From contig JAIEQJ010000035.1 of the NCBI GenBank assembly GCA_019747815.1, positions 1 through 64,000 on the forward strand: a stretch of DNA of 64,000 bases, written 5' to 3'. A model generated the notes under the pieces. It was not told where the DNA came from. It saw nothing but the letters and a program-made list of their open reading frames with translations, and did no database searches. Shown here piece by piece: positions 8,393 to 16,926 of the stretch (position 1 is the stretch's first letter; every line of letters starts with the position of its first letter). The position numbers and the translations under genes were made by a program. The DNA is from Hyphomonadaceae bacterium (GTDB lineage Bacteria > Pseudomonadota > Alphaproteobacteria > Rhizobiales > Hyphomicrobiaceae).

Positions 8393-10899
8393 GCACGAAT
8401 CGGCCCGGGAATGGGGCCCGCGGCCTCGGCATCGGTCTCGCGCACGCCGTCCTCGGGAAAGCGCACCGTGACCCGGGTGCCGCGGCCGGGCTCGGATTGC
8501 AGCGACATGGCGCCGCCATGCAGCTCAACTAGGCTCTTGACGACCGACAGGCCGAGACCCGCGCCGCGGTGCTTGGACCCTTGGCTGCGGCTTTCGAACC
8601 GCTCGAACATGCGCGCCTGCTCCTCCTTGGGAATGCCGACGCCCTGGTCTTCCACCGCGAACGCCATCATGCCGGCCTCCCGCCAGACGTCGATCCTGAT
8701 GGCGTCGCCGGGCTTGGAGAAGCCGATCGCATTGGAAAGAAGGTTATACAGCACCTGCCGCACCCGCGCCTCATCGGCGATGAATTCCTGGGCATCGTCC
8801 GCAATGTGAATGTCGATATTGAGGCGCGCGCGGGCGGCCCGGTCGCGGACGCCGAGCACGGCCGCATCGACCAGGCTTCTGACCGTCACGGGCGTGAGCT
8901 TCAGCTCCAAGGCGCCGGCGTCGATGGTGGTCAGGTCCAGGATATCGTTGATGATGGCCAGCAGGGTGCGCGAGGAGGCGGAAATATCGTTGAGATACTC
9001 GCGTTGCTTGTCGTTGAGCTCGCCGGTGCGGGGGCTGGTGAGCAGTTCGCTGAAGCCGATGATGTTGGTGAGCGGCGTTCTCAGCTCATAGGACACGTGG
9101 CTGATGAACTGGCTCTTCAGGCGGTCGCCCACCACCAGCGCCTCGTTGCGCTCGATCAGCGCACGCTCGTAGCGCTTGGAATCGGTCACGTCGGCGAAGG
9201 TGATGAGCGTTGCGCCGTCGGGCAGCGGGGCGACGGCGAAATCGACGACCGTCTGGTCGGCCCGCGTCATCTGGCCCTCGATCGGCTGGCGCCGGTCCGA
9301 GATGCCGGTGACCGAGCGGCTGATGCGGGCCCAGGTGCCGAGATCGTCATAGAGGCTGACGCACTGGCTGATGATCTCGTCGATATGCGGCCCTTCCTGC
9401 AGCTGGCTGCGCGGCAGCCGCCAGATCTGGGCCAGGGCGGAGTTGTGCAGCTTGAGCCGCCCGTCGGTGGCGAACACCGCCACGCCCTCCTTCAGGCCGT
9501 CGAGCGTCTCGCGCTGCGCATTGATGAGGGCATTGTAGCTGCTCTCGAGGGCAAAGCGCTCGGTCACGTCGGCATAGAGATAGGTGAGACCGCCGTCCGG
9601 ACGCTGCGAGGAGGACACGTGGATGGTGCGGCCATCGAGCAGATGCCACCAGTCCTCGTACTCGGTGCCGGTCTTGTAGCTGGAGAGAATCTTGGCCTTC
9701 CAGTCGCGGTAGTTGACGACCTCGGGAAGGCGCGACAGCTCGCGCAGCCGGTCGAGCAGTTGCGCATCCGTCGGCTTGGTCGCCAGCCAGGCGGTGTCGA
9801 ACCGCCACAGCTTGCGATAGGCCTCGTTGAAGAACGCCAGACGCTGGTCGGGGCCGAAAATGGCGACCGCCGTGGCGACGCGGTCCAGCGTGCGCTCATA
9901 AGCGGCGACGTGGCGGCTGAGCTCGCCCTGCGCCGTTTCCAGCGCGGCGACGTCGATGGCGGCACCGGCCGCGGCGCCGTCGAGCGGCAGCACCACCACG
10001 TCGTGCGCCTTGCGCGCGCCGCCGCTGATGATGTGGATGCGCTCGCGATAGGCGCCGCCCTTGTCCAGCACGGCTTTGACCGCCTCGCGCTGGCGCGTCT
10101 CCAGGAGCTCGATCTGGCGCTCGCGCACTTCCGTCTCGCCGCTGGCCTCCACCGCCTTGACGTAGGCATCGTTGACCCATTCGATGCGGCCGTCGTCGCG
10201 CCTGAACCACACCGGCATGGGCAACGAATTGAGCAGCGCCCGTCCGGACTGCGTGTTGCGCACCAGCAGGCGGTGCTGGTCGAGGATCCGCGACAGGTCG
10301 CGCTTGCGCCCGGTGACCTCGCGCAGGCGCAGGATCGCCCGCCCGCCGGAGGCCCGTCCATCGGCCTCCACGTATCCGCCTTCCGCGGTCTTCAGGAGCT
10401 GGCTGAACGGCCGGCCGTCGGCAAACAGCGCATCGAGCCCCCGCTTCAGCTCGCGCGAGGATGCGGCGTCGAGCCACGCCCCGAACTTCAGCAGCTCGGA
10501 GTGCCGCACCGGCAGCCCGGCCACGCCGGCCAGGGTATGCACCATCACGCGCACGCCCTGGCCCTGCTCCCAGAACACCAGAACCTGGGGCTCGGCCTTG
10601 ATGATGGATTCGGCCGTCAGCAGGCTCTTGCGCAGCTCGGCCACCTCCGCGCGCGACGGGCGGCCCTGGCCGCCATCGCGCAGCATGGCCGCCACGGCCA
10701 TGGCCGCGGCGAGCACGGTGCCGCCTGCGGCCACGCTCAAGGCGAGAATGAAGGTTGTGCGCCAGCCTGACAACGCCGCCGCCGGCCCGACCACCACGGC
10801 AATGATCAGCGTCAGCACAACGAACAGGCTGGCGAGCAGGAGCAAAGCCACCCCCGCGCGCGGCCTGCCAAGGCTGCCGTTAGCGCCTGCCAACCCCAT
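8389..10899 (-). CDS. divL: DivL-type cell-cycle pseudo-histidine kinase with Tyr in place of the phospho-acceptor His
   Basis: An 836-residue membrane sensor kinase. Two membrane segments (about residues 17-37 and 47-72) are followed by several PAS-like regions (about 220-250, 330-445, 455-575), a dimerisation/acceptor helix and a HATPase domain with N box (NLLSNAIGFS), G1 (DQGVGIPKEE) and G2 (GAGLGLSVVKSL). The H-box reads SHVSYELRTPL, so the usual His is Tyr604. That substitution, the PAS-rich architecture and the position beside tsaE are hallmarks of DivL, which in Caulobacter helps control CckA-CtrA signalling during asymmetric division, mainly by protein contact. The stop overlaps the tsaE-amgK start. 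The Caulobacter protein is slightly shorter (about 770 aa). Function by family is well supported; the in vivo partner cannot be seen here. Confidence 0.88.
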   Translation of the reverse strand: MGLAGANGSLGRPRAGVALLLLASLFVVLTLIIAVVVGPAAALSGWRTTFILALSVAAGGTVLAAAMAVAAMLRDGGQGRPSRAEVAELRKSLLTAESIIKAEPQVLVFWEQGQGVRVMVHTLAGVAGLPVRHSELLKFGAWLDAASSRELKRGLDALFADGRPFSQLLKTAEGGYVEADGRASGGRAILRLREVTGRKRDLSRILDQHRLLVRNTQSGRALLNSLPMPVWFRRDDGRIEWVNDAYVKAVEASGETEVRERQIELLETRQREAVKAVLDKGGAYRERIHIISGGARKAHDVVVLPLDGAAAGAAIDVAALETAQGELSRHVAAYERTLDRVATAVAIFGPDQRLAFFNEAYRKLWRFDTAWLATKPTDAQLLDRLRELSRLPEVVNYRDWKAKILSSYKTGTEYEDWWHLLDGRTIHVSSSQRPDGGLTYLYADVTERFALESSYNALINAQRETLDGLKEGVAVFATDGRLKLHNSALAQIWRLPRSQLQEGPHIDEIISQCVSLYDDLGTWARISRSVTGISDRRQPIEGQMTRADQTVVDFAVAPLPDGATLITFADVTDSKRYERALIERNEALVVGDRLKSQFISHVSYELRTPLTNIIGFSELLTSPRTGELNDKQREYLNDISASSRTLLAIINDILDLTTIDAGALELKLTPVTVRSLVDAAVLGVRDRAARARLNIDIHIADDAQEFIADEARVRQVLYNLLSNAIGFSKPGDAIRIDVWREAGMMAFAVEDQGVGIPKEEQARMFERFESRSQGSKHRGAGLGLSVVKSLVELHGGAMSLQSEPGRGTRVTVRFPEDGVRETDAEAAGPIPGPIRA

Positions 10900-11078
10900 G
10901 AATGCCGAACGACCCGGTGTCGGCCGACACGCAACCGGTCCAGACGCGAAACATCCGATGAGCGCGACGACCCTGCTGCCCAGTTTTACGAATCAGCAAT
11001 CATTATGTGGGCCTTCGCCGGGCCTGGCCAGAGCACCGAGAGCACAGCCGGCGCCGCGCTCTCGCGCCTGCTGCCCGA

Positions 11079-12485
11079 TCAGTAGCGGTACTGGTCGGAC
11101 TTGTAGGGGCCTTGTATCGCCACCCCGATGTACTCCGCCTGATCGGGACGCAGCGTGGAGAGCTTGGCGCCGATCTTGTCGAGGTGCAGGCGCGCAACCT
11201 TCTCGTCGAGGTGCTTGGGCAGCGTGTAGACCTTCTTCTCGTACTTGCCGGGATTGGTGAAAAGCTCGATCTGCGCCAGCGTCTGGTTGGTGAAGGAGGC
11301 CGACATCACGAACGAGGGGTGGCCCATGGCGTTGCCGAGGTTCACCAGGCGCCCCTCCGACAGCAGGATCATGCGCTTCCCGTCCGGGAAGGTGATCTCG
11401 TCGACCTGCGGCTTGATGTTGGTCCACTTGAAGTTGCGCAGGCCGGACACCTGGATCTCGTTGTCGAAATGGCCGATGTTGCACACGATCGCCCGATCCT
11501 TCATGGCGCGCATGTGGTCGATCGTGATCACGTCCTTGTTGCCGGTGGCGGTGACGAAGATGTCGGCGCGCGGCGCGGCATCCTCCATGGTCGTCACCTC
11601 ATAGCCCTCCATCGCCGCCTGCAGGGCGCAGATGGGGTCGACCTCCGACACCAGCACGCGGCAGCCGGCCTGCCGCAGCGAGGCGGCCGATCCCTTGCCG
11701 ACGTCGCCGTAGCCCGCGACCATGGCCACCTTGCCGGCCATCATCACGTCGGTGCCGCGGCGAATGCCGTCGACCAGCGATTCGCGGCAGCCGTAGAGAT
11801 TGTCGAACTTCGACTTGGTGACGCTGTCGTTGACGTTGATCGCCGGCCACAGCAGCGTGCCCTTCTTCTGCATCTCGTAGAGGCGGTGCACGCCCGTCGT
11901 CGTCTCCTCGGAGACGCCCTTGATCGACCGCGCCAGCTCGCCGAACCAGCCCTTGGGCTTCTCCTTCAGCGTCTTCTTCAGAAGCGCAAACAGGATCTCC
12001 TCTTCCTCGGAGCCCGCCTGGTCCAGAAACTTGGTGTCGCCGCCCTCGGCCCGCACGCCCAGGTGCACGAACAGCGTGGCATCGCCGCCGTCGTCCAGGA
12101 TCATGTTCGGCATGCCGCCATCGCCCCACTCGAACAGCTTGCGGGTATAGTCCCAGTAGTCGGCGAGGCTCTCGCCCTTGATGGCGAACACCGGGATGCC
12201 GGCCGCGGCGATGGCGGCCGCAGCGTGGTCCTGGGTGGAGTAGATGTTGCACGACACCCAGCGGATGTCGGCGCCCAGCGCCTTCAGCGTCTCGATCAGA
12301 ACGGCGGTCTGGATCGTCATGTGCAGCGAGCCGGCGATGCGGGCACCCTTGAGCGGCTGCGCCTTGGCGAACTCTTCGCGCACCGCCATCAGGCCCGGCA
12401 TCTCCGTCTCGGCGATCGAGATCTCCTTGCGGCCCCAGTCGGCCAGGGCGATGTCCTTAACGATGTAATCGTCGCGACGCGTCAT
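11079..12485 (-). CDS. ahcY: Adenosylhomocysteinase
   Basis: S-adenosylhomocysteine hydrolase (468 aa), a cytosolic NAD-dependent enzyme that splits SAH into adenosine and homocysteine and so relieves methyltransferases of product inhibition. The N-terminal substrate domain has [11 protein letters not shown] and [13 protein letters not shown], the central Rossmann part has [15 protein letters not shown] for NAD, and the C-terminus ends in the conserved KSDQYRY tail that reaches into the partner subunit. The chosen ATG at 12485 ([18 protein letters not shown]) matches the family start and has AGCAGGA upstream; a longer open frame to 12722 is not family-like. The gene stands about 180 bases from divL and probably has its own promoter, with a palindromic candidate operator about 165 bases upstream. 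Confidence 0.98.
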   Translation of the reverse strand: MTRRDDYIVKDIALADWGRKEISIAETEMPGLMAVREEFAKAQPLKGARIAGSLHMTIQTAVLIETLKALGADIRWVSCNIYSTQDHAAAAIAAAGIPVFAIKGESLADYWDYTRKLFEWGDGGMPNMILDDGGDATLFVHLGVRAEGGDTKFLDQAGSEEEEILFALLKKTLKEKPKGWFGELARSIKGVSEETTTGVHRLYEMQKKGTLLWPAINVNDSVTKSKFDNLYGCRESLVDGIRRGTDVMMAGKVAMVAGYGDVGKGSAASLRQAGCRVLVSEVDPICALQAAMEGYEVTTMEDAAPRADIFVTATGNKDVITIDHMRAMKDRAIVCNIGHFDNEIQVSGLRNFKWTNIKPQVDEITFPDGKRMILLSEGRLVNLGNAMGHPSFVMSASFTNQTLAQIELFTNPGKYEKKVYTLPKHLDEKVARLHLDKIGAKLSTLRPDQAEYIGVAIQGPYKSDQYRY

Positions 12486-12939
12486 GAGCGGGTGTCCTGC
12501 TGATCTCGTGTGGGAGGCAGTCGGCAGCAGCCCCCTGCGCCCAGGGTCGGGCGGACATGGTGTCCATTGGCGTCCATCCACTAGGTCCAGGAAGCGCGAG
12601 GCAGCTATCCGCCCTCTCTTAGCGGCCCCCGGCCCGCAAAGCAATAAGGACATAAAGAAGTCGTTATGTCTGTCCGGCCGAGCCCGGCTCGGTGCGCCCG
12701 ATGGGCGACGCGCGGCCAGCAAATCGAAGCAAAGAAGCTGCCGAGAAAAACTCGGCGACAGGTGGGATGTTATGGCTCAGGAAGTGTTGAATACATCCAA
12801 GCAATTTTATGAAAATAGTCACGCACCCTGCATATACTTGTAAAGATTGATCGACATTTTCATTCAAATTCTTCACGTCTGAGAAAGCATTGCAGCCTTA
12901 GGCTTGACCGAAGCGCGTTTGTCCTTCGGGGAGCCTCGT
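12486..12939. other. Intergenic region between divergent ahcY and tadG-like genes
   Basis: A 454-base gap between divergently transcribed genes, so it must hold both promoters. The ahcY-proximal part is GC-rich; the part at about 12770-12900 is the most AT-rich stretch nearby and probably holds the plus-strand promoter. A near-palindrome lies at 12649-12670 (separate entry). The plus-strand gene has a good ribosome-binding site GGGGAG at 12928-12933. I see no coding potential and no sequence resembling a SAH or SAM-II riboswitch. Confidence 0.6.
12649..12670. promoter_or_regulatory. Palindromic candidate operator upstream of ahcY
   Basis: A 22-base inverted repeat with perfect 7-base arms GACATAA and TTATGTC around AGAAGTCG, 164 bases upstream of the ahcY start. 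The extended core ATAAAG...CGTTAT is close in style to the ATAAAG/CTTTAT palindromes recognised by ArsR-family regulators of methionine and SAH metabolism (SahR/SamR types). What is seen is the palindrome; the regulator is inference. It could instead serve the divergent plus-strand gene. Confidence 0.5.
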
Positions 12940-14640
12940 ATGTTTGCGTCTTTCCTGTTCAAAATCGGGCGGGCGGCCGCCGTCGGCCGGGGGATCATGC
13001 CCCGCCTGCGCCGCGACCGGTCCGGCAACGTGGGCATGATGTTCACCCTTCTGGTGGTGCCCCTGACCGGTGCCATCGGCCTGGCCGTCGACATGGGGCG
13101 CGTCTACAGCATCGCCATGCACACCCAGTCGGCGCTGGACGCCGCGGCCCTGGCGGCTGGCCGTGTGGCGCAAGTCGAAAAGACCGACACGCTTCCCAAG
13201 GCGAACAAGGCGGCGTCGGCGTATTTCGACCAGGCCAAGCCGGCCGATGTCGTCGAATCCAACCTCGCCTTCTCGCCCAATGCGCAGCAGACCGCGTTCA
13301 CGGTGACCGCCACGTCGTGGGTGAAAACGCCGTTTCTCAGCGTGCTCAATGTGATCAGCTATAAGAACTCGGCCGAGGACGCGCCCAACGCGTGCAAGGG
13401 CAACTATTACGCCTGCACCAAGGTCTCCACGACCGCCACCGCCCAGATCTGCCTCAACTGCAGCGACACGGGCGTCGGCAACGCCGATGAGGGGACAAAT
13501 CTCGAGATCGCCTTGATGCTCGACGTCACGGGCTCCATGGCGGGCCAGAAGATTCAGGACCTCAAGGCCGCAGCCAAGGACCTGGTCGACATCGTCGTCT
13601 GGGGCGATCAGAGCAAGTACTATTCCAAGGTGGCGATCGTGCCGTACGCCAACGCCGTCAACTTGGGCGGCTACGCGGACAAGGCGCGCGGCCCCGTCAA
13701 GGGCCCCAAGACGATCACGGGCGCCACACGGGCCAGTCCGGTGGTCATCACCGCCAAGGACCACGGCCTCGCCAATGGCGAGACCGTGTACATCACCGGC
13801 GTCAATGGCATGACGCAGATCAACAACAAAGAATTCACGGTCGCCAACGCGACAGCCAATACGTTTGCGCTGTCGGGCATCAACGGCAAAAACTACTCGA
13901 GCTACACGTCCGGCGGCTCAGCCTACTGCACGCTGCTCGGCTGCACCTACTTCAAGTTCAAGAACCCTTCGGGTCAGAACAGGCTCTTTCAGGTCAGCAC
14001 CTGCGTGAGCGAGCGGCCGGGCGCCAATGCCTTCAACGACACGGCACCCAGTTCCACCCTGCTCGGCTACAACTATCCGGCCCCGAGCAATCCGTGCCTG
14101 GCCAACACCGTCGTCCCGCTCAACAAGGACCGGACCGCGCTGAAGGCCGAGATCGACGCGCTGCAAGCCTCCGGCTCGACCGGGGGGCATCTTGGCGTCG
14201 CGTGGGGGTGGTACCTGCTGTCGCCGAACTTCGGCTCTCTCTGGCCCACCGAGAGCCAGCCGGCAGCCTACGGCGCAGCGAGGGTCAAGAAGATTGCGGT
14301 GCTGATGACGGACGGCGAGTACAACAGCGCCTACTGCAGCGGGGTCATCAGCCAGGATTCCACGCAAGGAAGCGGCTCGGCCTCCGACCATATCAACTGC
14401 AACGCCCCGAACGGGCACGCGTTCAGCCAGGCCTTGAGCCTCTGCGCGAATACCAAGGCGGCCGGGGTCACCGTCTACACGGTCGGTTTCAACGTCGTCG
14501 ATGACCAGCGGGCCAAGGACTTGATGACCCAGTGCGCGACCAGCGCCACACACGTCTATCTGGTCTCCGGCGGCGACGCCCTGAAGGCTGCCTTCCGCGA
14601 CATCGCCTTGAAGATCTCGAACCTGCGGCTGACGAACTGA
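12940..14640 (+). CDS. TadE/TadG-like pilus assembly protein with a VWA domain and an inserted FCCH-like module
   Basis: A 566-residue envelope protein. After a basic stretch, residues 30-60 carry the TadG N-terminal anchor (RDRSGNVGMMFTLLVVPL), a hydrophobic segment followed by the usual SALDAAALAAG helix. From about residue 185 a von Willebrand A domain begins, with the metal-site motif DVTGSM at 195-200 and VLMTDGEYN later. Between strands of that domain, about residues 258-328, sits a repeat-like module (TGATRASPVVITAKDHGL, VNGMTQINNKEFTVAN, TANTFALSG) that resembles the FCCH-type domain common in phage tail proteins. Such TadG proteins are accessory to Flp/Tad pili or surface display. 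The ATG at 12940 has GGGGAG six bases upstream; an upstream in-frame TTG at 12904 lacks one. Single-gene transcript, closed by a terminator. Confidence 0.85.
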   Translation: MFASFLFKIGRAAAVGRGIMPRLRRDRSGNVGMMFTLLVVPLTGAIGLAVDMGRVYSIAMHTQSALDAAALAAGRVAQVEKTDTLPKANKAASAYFDQAKPADVVESNLAFSPNAQQTAFTVTATSWVKTPFLSVLNVISYKNSAEDAPNACKGNYYACTKVSTTATAQICLNCSDTGVGNADEGTNLEIALMLDVTGSMAGQKIQDLKAAAKDLVDIVVWGDQSKYYSKVAIVPYANAVNLGGYADKARGPVKGPKTITGATRASPVVITAKDHGLANGETVYITGVNGMTQINNKEFTVANATANTFALSGINGKNYSSYTSGGSAYCTLLGCTYFKFKNPSGQNRLFQVSTCVSERPGANAFNDTAPSSTLLGYNYPAPSNPCLANTVVPLNKDRTALKAEIDALQASGSTGGHLGVAWGWYLLSPNFGSLWPTESQPAAYGAARVKKIAVLMTDGEYNSAYCSGVISQDSTQGSGSASDHINCNAPNGHAFSQALSLCANTKAAGVTVYTVGFNVVDDQRAKDLMTQCATSATHVYLVSGGDALKAAFRDIALKISNLRLTN

Positions 14641-14667
14641 GGCGAAGAGTTATTGGGGGGAGCGGTT

Positions 14668-14695
14668 GGGGCGCCTGAGAGGGCGCCCCTTTTTT
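14668..14695 (+). terminator. Rho-independent terminator after the tadG-like gene
   Basis: Perfect 8-base GC stem GGGGCGCC/GGCGCCCC at 14668-14675 and 14682-14689, a 6-base loop and a run of six T at 14690-14695, starting 28 bases after the stop codon. This is the clearest plus-strand terminator in the window. Confidence 0.9.
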
Positions 14696-14851
14696 GGGTG
14701 TGGCCGCAGCCGACACGGGCTGAGGCCACACCGTGAGGGTCGGGCAGCGCGTCGCCATCCCCGGCGCATGAGGAACGGCCGACAGCGCCAGTTGCGCCCA
14801 GACCGCACGCAGGATACGCCCGATCCGGGCCATTGATTCGGCAGGTCAAAC

Positions 14852-15556
14852 ATGAAAATCAACCGCCGCAGGCAGGCGCTCGGCGCCAGCCTTCTTGCCC
14901 TTGCGACCCATGCCCTTGCGACGCAGGCGCACGCCGCCGGCGGCGCCTATGCCGTCGACAACGCCGCCATCGGCAATCCGGGTGATTGCCAGGTCGAGTC
15001 CTGGGTCGCCGCCGGCAGCAGCGGCCACGTGATCGGCGTGACGCAGCCGGCCTGTGTGGTCAATCTTGGCGTGCCGGTCGAATTCACCACGACGCTTCAG
15101 GGCGTGCGCCTCGACGGCGTGTCGTCGACCCTCATCGGGTTGCGCGGAAAGTTCATCCTGCTGCCCATGGGCGATGTGGCGGTGGCGCTGACCGCAGGCA
15201 CGTTCCTCGACGCGAGGCACGGCGAGAGCGCCACCCTCGTCAATGTGCCCGTCACCATCAAGCTGCGCGACGATTTCCGCCTCAACCTGAACGGCGGATG
15301 GCTGTACGACACCGTCGAAAACACCAGCCACGTCACCTGGGGCGGGGGCTTCGAATGGGACTTTCAGCCCCAGTGGACCCTGATCGGCGAGGTCTACGGC
15401 CAGACCGGTGCGCGCAACGATCCCCGTGCGCAAGTCGGCCTGCGCTTTGCCCCGACCAAGACCATCGACCTGGACCTCATCTACGGCCACGACATCATCG
15501 GCGACGGCTCCGCGAGCTGGGTCACCGCGGGGCTGACGGTGCGCTTCCCGCACTGA
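14852..15556 (+). CDS. Exported beta-barrel-like outer-membrane protein of unknown function
   Basis: A 234-residue protein with a Sec signal peptide: a basic start (MKINRRR), a hydrophobic core and a cleavage site after ATQAHA near residue 28. The mature part has short alternating hydrophobic strands ending in an aromatic C-terminus (LTVRFPH), the usual look of a small outer-membrane barrel. Motifs such as GDCQVESW near the mature start, GGGFEWDF and IDLDLIYGHDI recur in proteobacterial proteins annotated as transporter-like outer-membrane components, but I cannot name a function. It follows a strong terminator and is convergent with the PTS genes, so it is probably a monocistronic unit with its promoter in 14696-14851. 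Confidence 0.7.
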   Translation: MKINRRRQALGASLLALATHALATQAHAAGGAYAVDNAAIGNPGDCQVESWVAAGSSGHVIGVTQPACVVNLGVPVEFTTTLQGVRLDGVSSTLIGLRGKFILLPMGDVAVALTAGTFLDARHGESATLVNVPVTIKLRDDFRLNLNGGWLYDTVENTSHVTWGGGFEWDFQPQWTLIGEVYGQTGARNDPRAQVGLRFAPTKTIDLDLIYGHDIIGDGSASWVTAGLTVRFPH

Positions 15557-15613
15557 CCTTCCGCCGGGTGGAAAGCTCCGCTTGGGCGATAGTAGAGGTT
15601 GGGCGCGCGGCGA

Positions 15614-15922
15614 TCAGTGCTCTTCGCCGAACCCAGCCTCCACCAGCGCCACCAGCGCCTCGATGGCTTCCGGGCCTTCCGGGCCTTCCGCTTCCAGAAG
15701 AATCTCCGTTCCCGGGCCGGCCGCCAGCGCCATCAGGCTCATGATCGACGTGCCGCCGGCCGTGCGGTCCTCGCGCGTCACGCGCACGGTGGCATTGAAG
15801 CCCTCGGCGCACTTGACGAACTTGGCCGATGCACGCGCGTGAAGCCCCTTGCGGTTGCGGATCGTCACCCGCGCGCATGGTTTCCGTTCGCCTTCGAGCA
15901 TGAGGTCTCCGCCCGCGATCAC
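15614..15922 (-). CDS. ptsH: Phosphocarrier protein HPr (regulatory PTS)
   Basis: HPr-fold phosphocarrier of about 100 aa. The phosphorylatable His is H28 in RKGLHARASAKF, and the regulatory serine targeted by HPr kinase is S59 in GGTSIMSLMAL (numbering from the GTG start). In alphaproteobacteria this HPr does not feed sugar permeases but links EI-Ntr with EIIA-type regulators. The first possible start, GTG at 15922, overlaps the manX stop in a GTGA arrangement; an ATG seven codons later at 15901 is an alternative. It is the last gene of the chvI-chvG-hprK-manX-ptsH series and is convergent to the beta-barrel gene. Confidence 0.93.
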   Translation of the reverse strand: MIAGGDLMLEGERKPCARVTIRNRKGLHARASAKFVKCAEGFNATVRVTREDRTAGGTSIMSLMALAAGPGTEILLEAEGPEGPEAIEALVALVEAGFGEEH

Positions 15923-16323
15923 GCTTCGCCGGACAGCAGTTGGCTGGCAACGCTGATGTACTTGCGGCCGGCCTCCTTGGCGGCGGTGGTGGCTTCGCGC
16001 AGCGATGCGTCCCCGCGCACGCTCGCCAGCTTGATCAGCATCGGCAGATTGATGCCGGCGAGCACCTCGGCGCCGGTTTCCTCCATCACGGATATGGCCA
16101 GGTTGGACGGCGTGCCGCCGAACATGTCGGTCAGCACCACCACGCCCCGTCCGGCATCGACCCGGCGAACGGCTTCGATCAACTCCATGCGCCGCGCCTC
16201 CACATCGTCATCCGGTCCGATGGAGAAGGGCTCCAGGTGCTCCTGCGGCCCCACCACGTGCTCCAATGCAGCGCGAAACTCTCCGGCCAAGCCGCCGTGA
16301 GCGACGATAACGACGCCGATCAT
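15919..16323 (-). CDS. manX: PTS EIIA component, mannose family (regulatory)
   Basis: A 134-residue EIIA of the mannose family. H9 in VVIVAHGGLAGEF is the phosphorylation site, and LTDMFGGTPSN is the typical core motif. No EIIB, EIIC or EIID gene is nearby, so it is likely a regulatory rather than a transport component, as in Sinorhizobium and Agrobacterium, where the same gene lies between hprK and ptsH. I chose the ATG at 16323 because the protein then begins directly with the first beta strand; a longer in-frame extension to 16395 has no homology. About 140 bases without a gene separate it from hprK. Confidence 0.92.
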   Translation of the reverse strand: MIGVVIVAHGGLAGEFRAALEHVVGPQEHLEPFSIGPDDDVEARRMELIEAVRRVDAGRGVVVLTDMFGGTPSNLAISVMEETGAEVLAGINLPMLIKLASVRGDASLREATTAAKEAGRKYISVASQLLSGEA

Positions 16324-16464
16324 GTGAAATTTTGCTTCCTCTTCCGCGGGCGTGCCGGCCAGCGATTTTCCTCGCGACGGCAGCGGCTCGCCCAAGGGTG
16401 CGCATGATGGTTCAGGGCCCTTGCGTGGGCAAGGGGAAAGACGCCAGCAAGGGTGTGGACGGTG

Positions 16465-16926
16465 TCACGTGCGACCTGCGCGGGCCAGCGCCAAAGCCAG
16501 CTTGATCGGGGCGGAGGCTTCAAACGGCGTCAGCCGCAGCAAAGGCAGGTCGACGCCGGCAAGCGCAGCCGTCAGGTCGTCCGCAGGGAATCGCTCCACG
16601 GCGTCGGCAGCCACCAGATCGACGATGAGCACCAACTCGGCCTCGGCAACGGGCTTGACGCCGACGATGCCAAGGCCCCTCGCCTCGATCTGGCCCGCTA
16701 TGGTCTGAGGCGCAGATGCAAGTAGGCGCTCGCCGTCGCGGCGGAGGGCGACCTGATCGTCGGCAACCAGCGTGGGCGGATCGAGCGCCGCCGGCCCCCG
16801 TCGCGCCAGGAACAGGAAGCGCAGCGCCAGGTCGGACTTGCCCGCGCCCGACGGCCCGCGCAGCAGCGCGGCGCGCCGGCCGAGCGCCACGCAGGTGCCG
16901 TGCACAAGCTCAGGCGCGGCGGGCAT
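16465..16926 (-). CDS. hprK: HPr kinase/phosphorylase, short alphaproteobacterial form
   Basis: A 153-residue HprK consisting only of the C-terminal kinase domain; Gram-positive forms are twice as long with an extra N-terminal domain. The P-loop GPSGAGKSDLALRF is at about residues 24-37, and VADDQVALRRDG and QIEARGLGIVGV follow. It phosphorylates and dephosphorylates the serine of HPr (here S59) and so couples the regulatory PTS to metabolic state. The ATG at 16926 overlaps the 3' end of chvG by 17 bases, indicating co-transcription with the ChvG/ChvI system. Confidence 0.92.
   Translation of the reverse strand: MPAAPELVHGTCVALGRRAALLRGPSGAGKSDLALRFLFLARRGPAALDPPTLVADDQVALRRDGERLLASAPQTIAGQIEARGLGIVGVKPVAEAELVLIVDLVAADAVERFPADDLTAALAGVDLPLLRLTPFEASAPIKLALALARAGRT

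Noticed and set aside
12486-12648. SAH or SAM-II riboswitch in the ahcY leader
   Set aside because: I could not find the conserved cores of either class by eye; a covariance-model search would decide.
12486-12722. N-terminal extension of ahcY to 12722
   Set aside because: The extra 79 residues are unlike the family and cross the palindromic operator; the ATG at 12485 matches the usual start.
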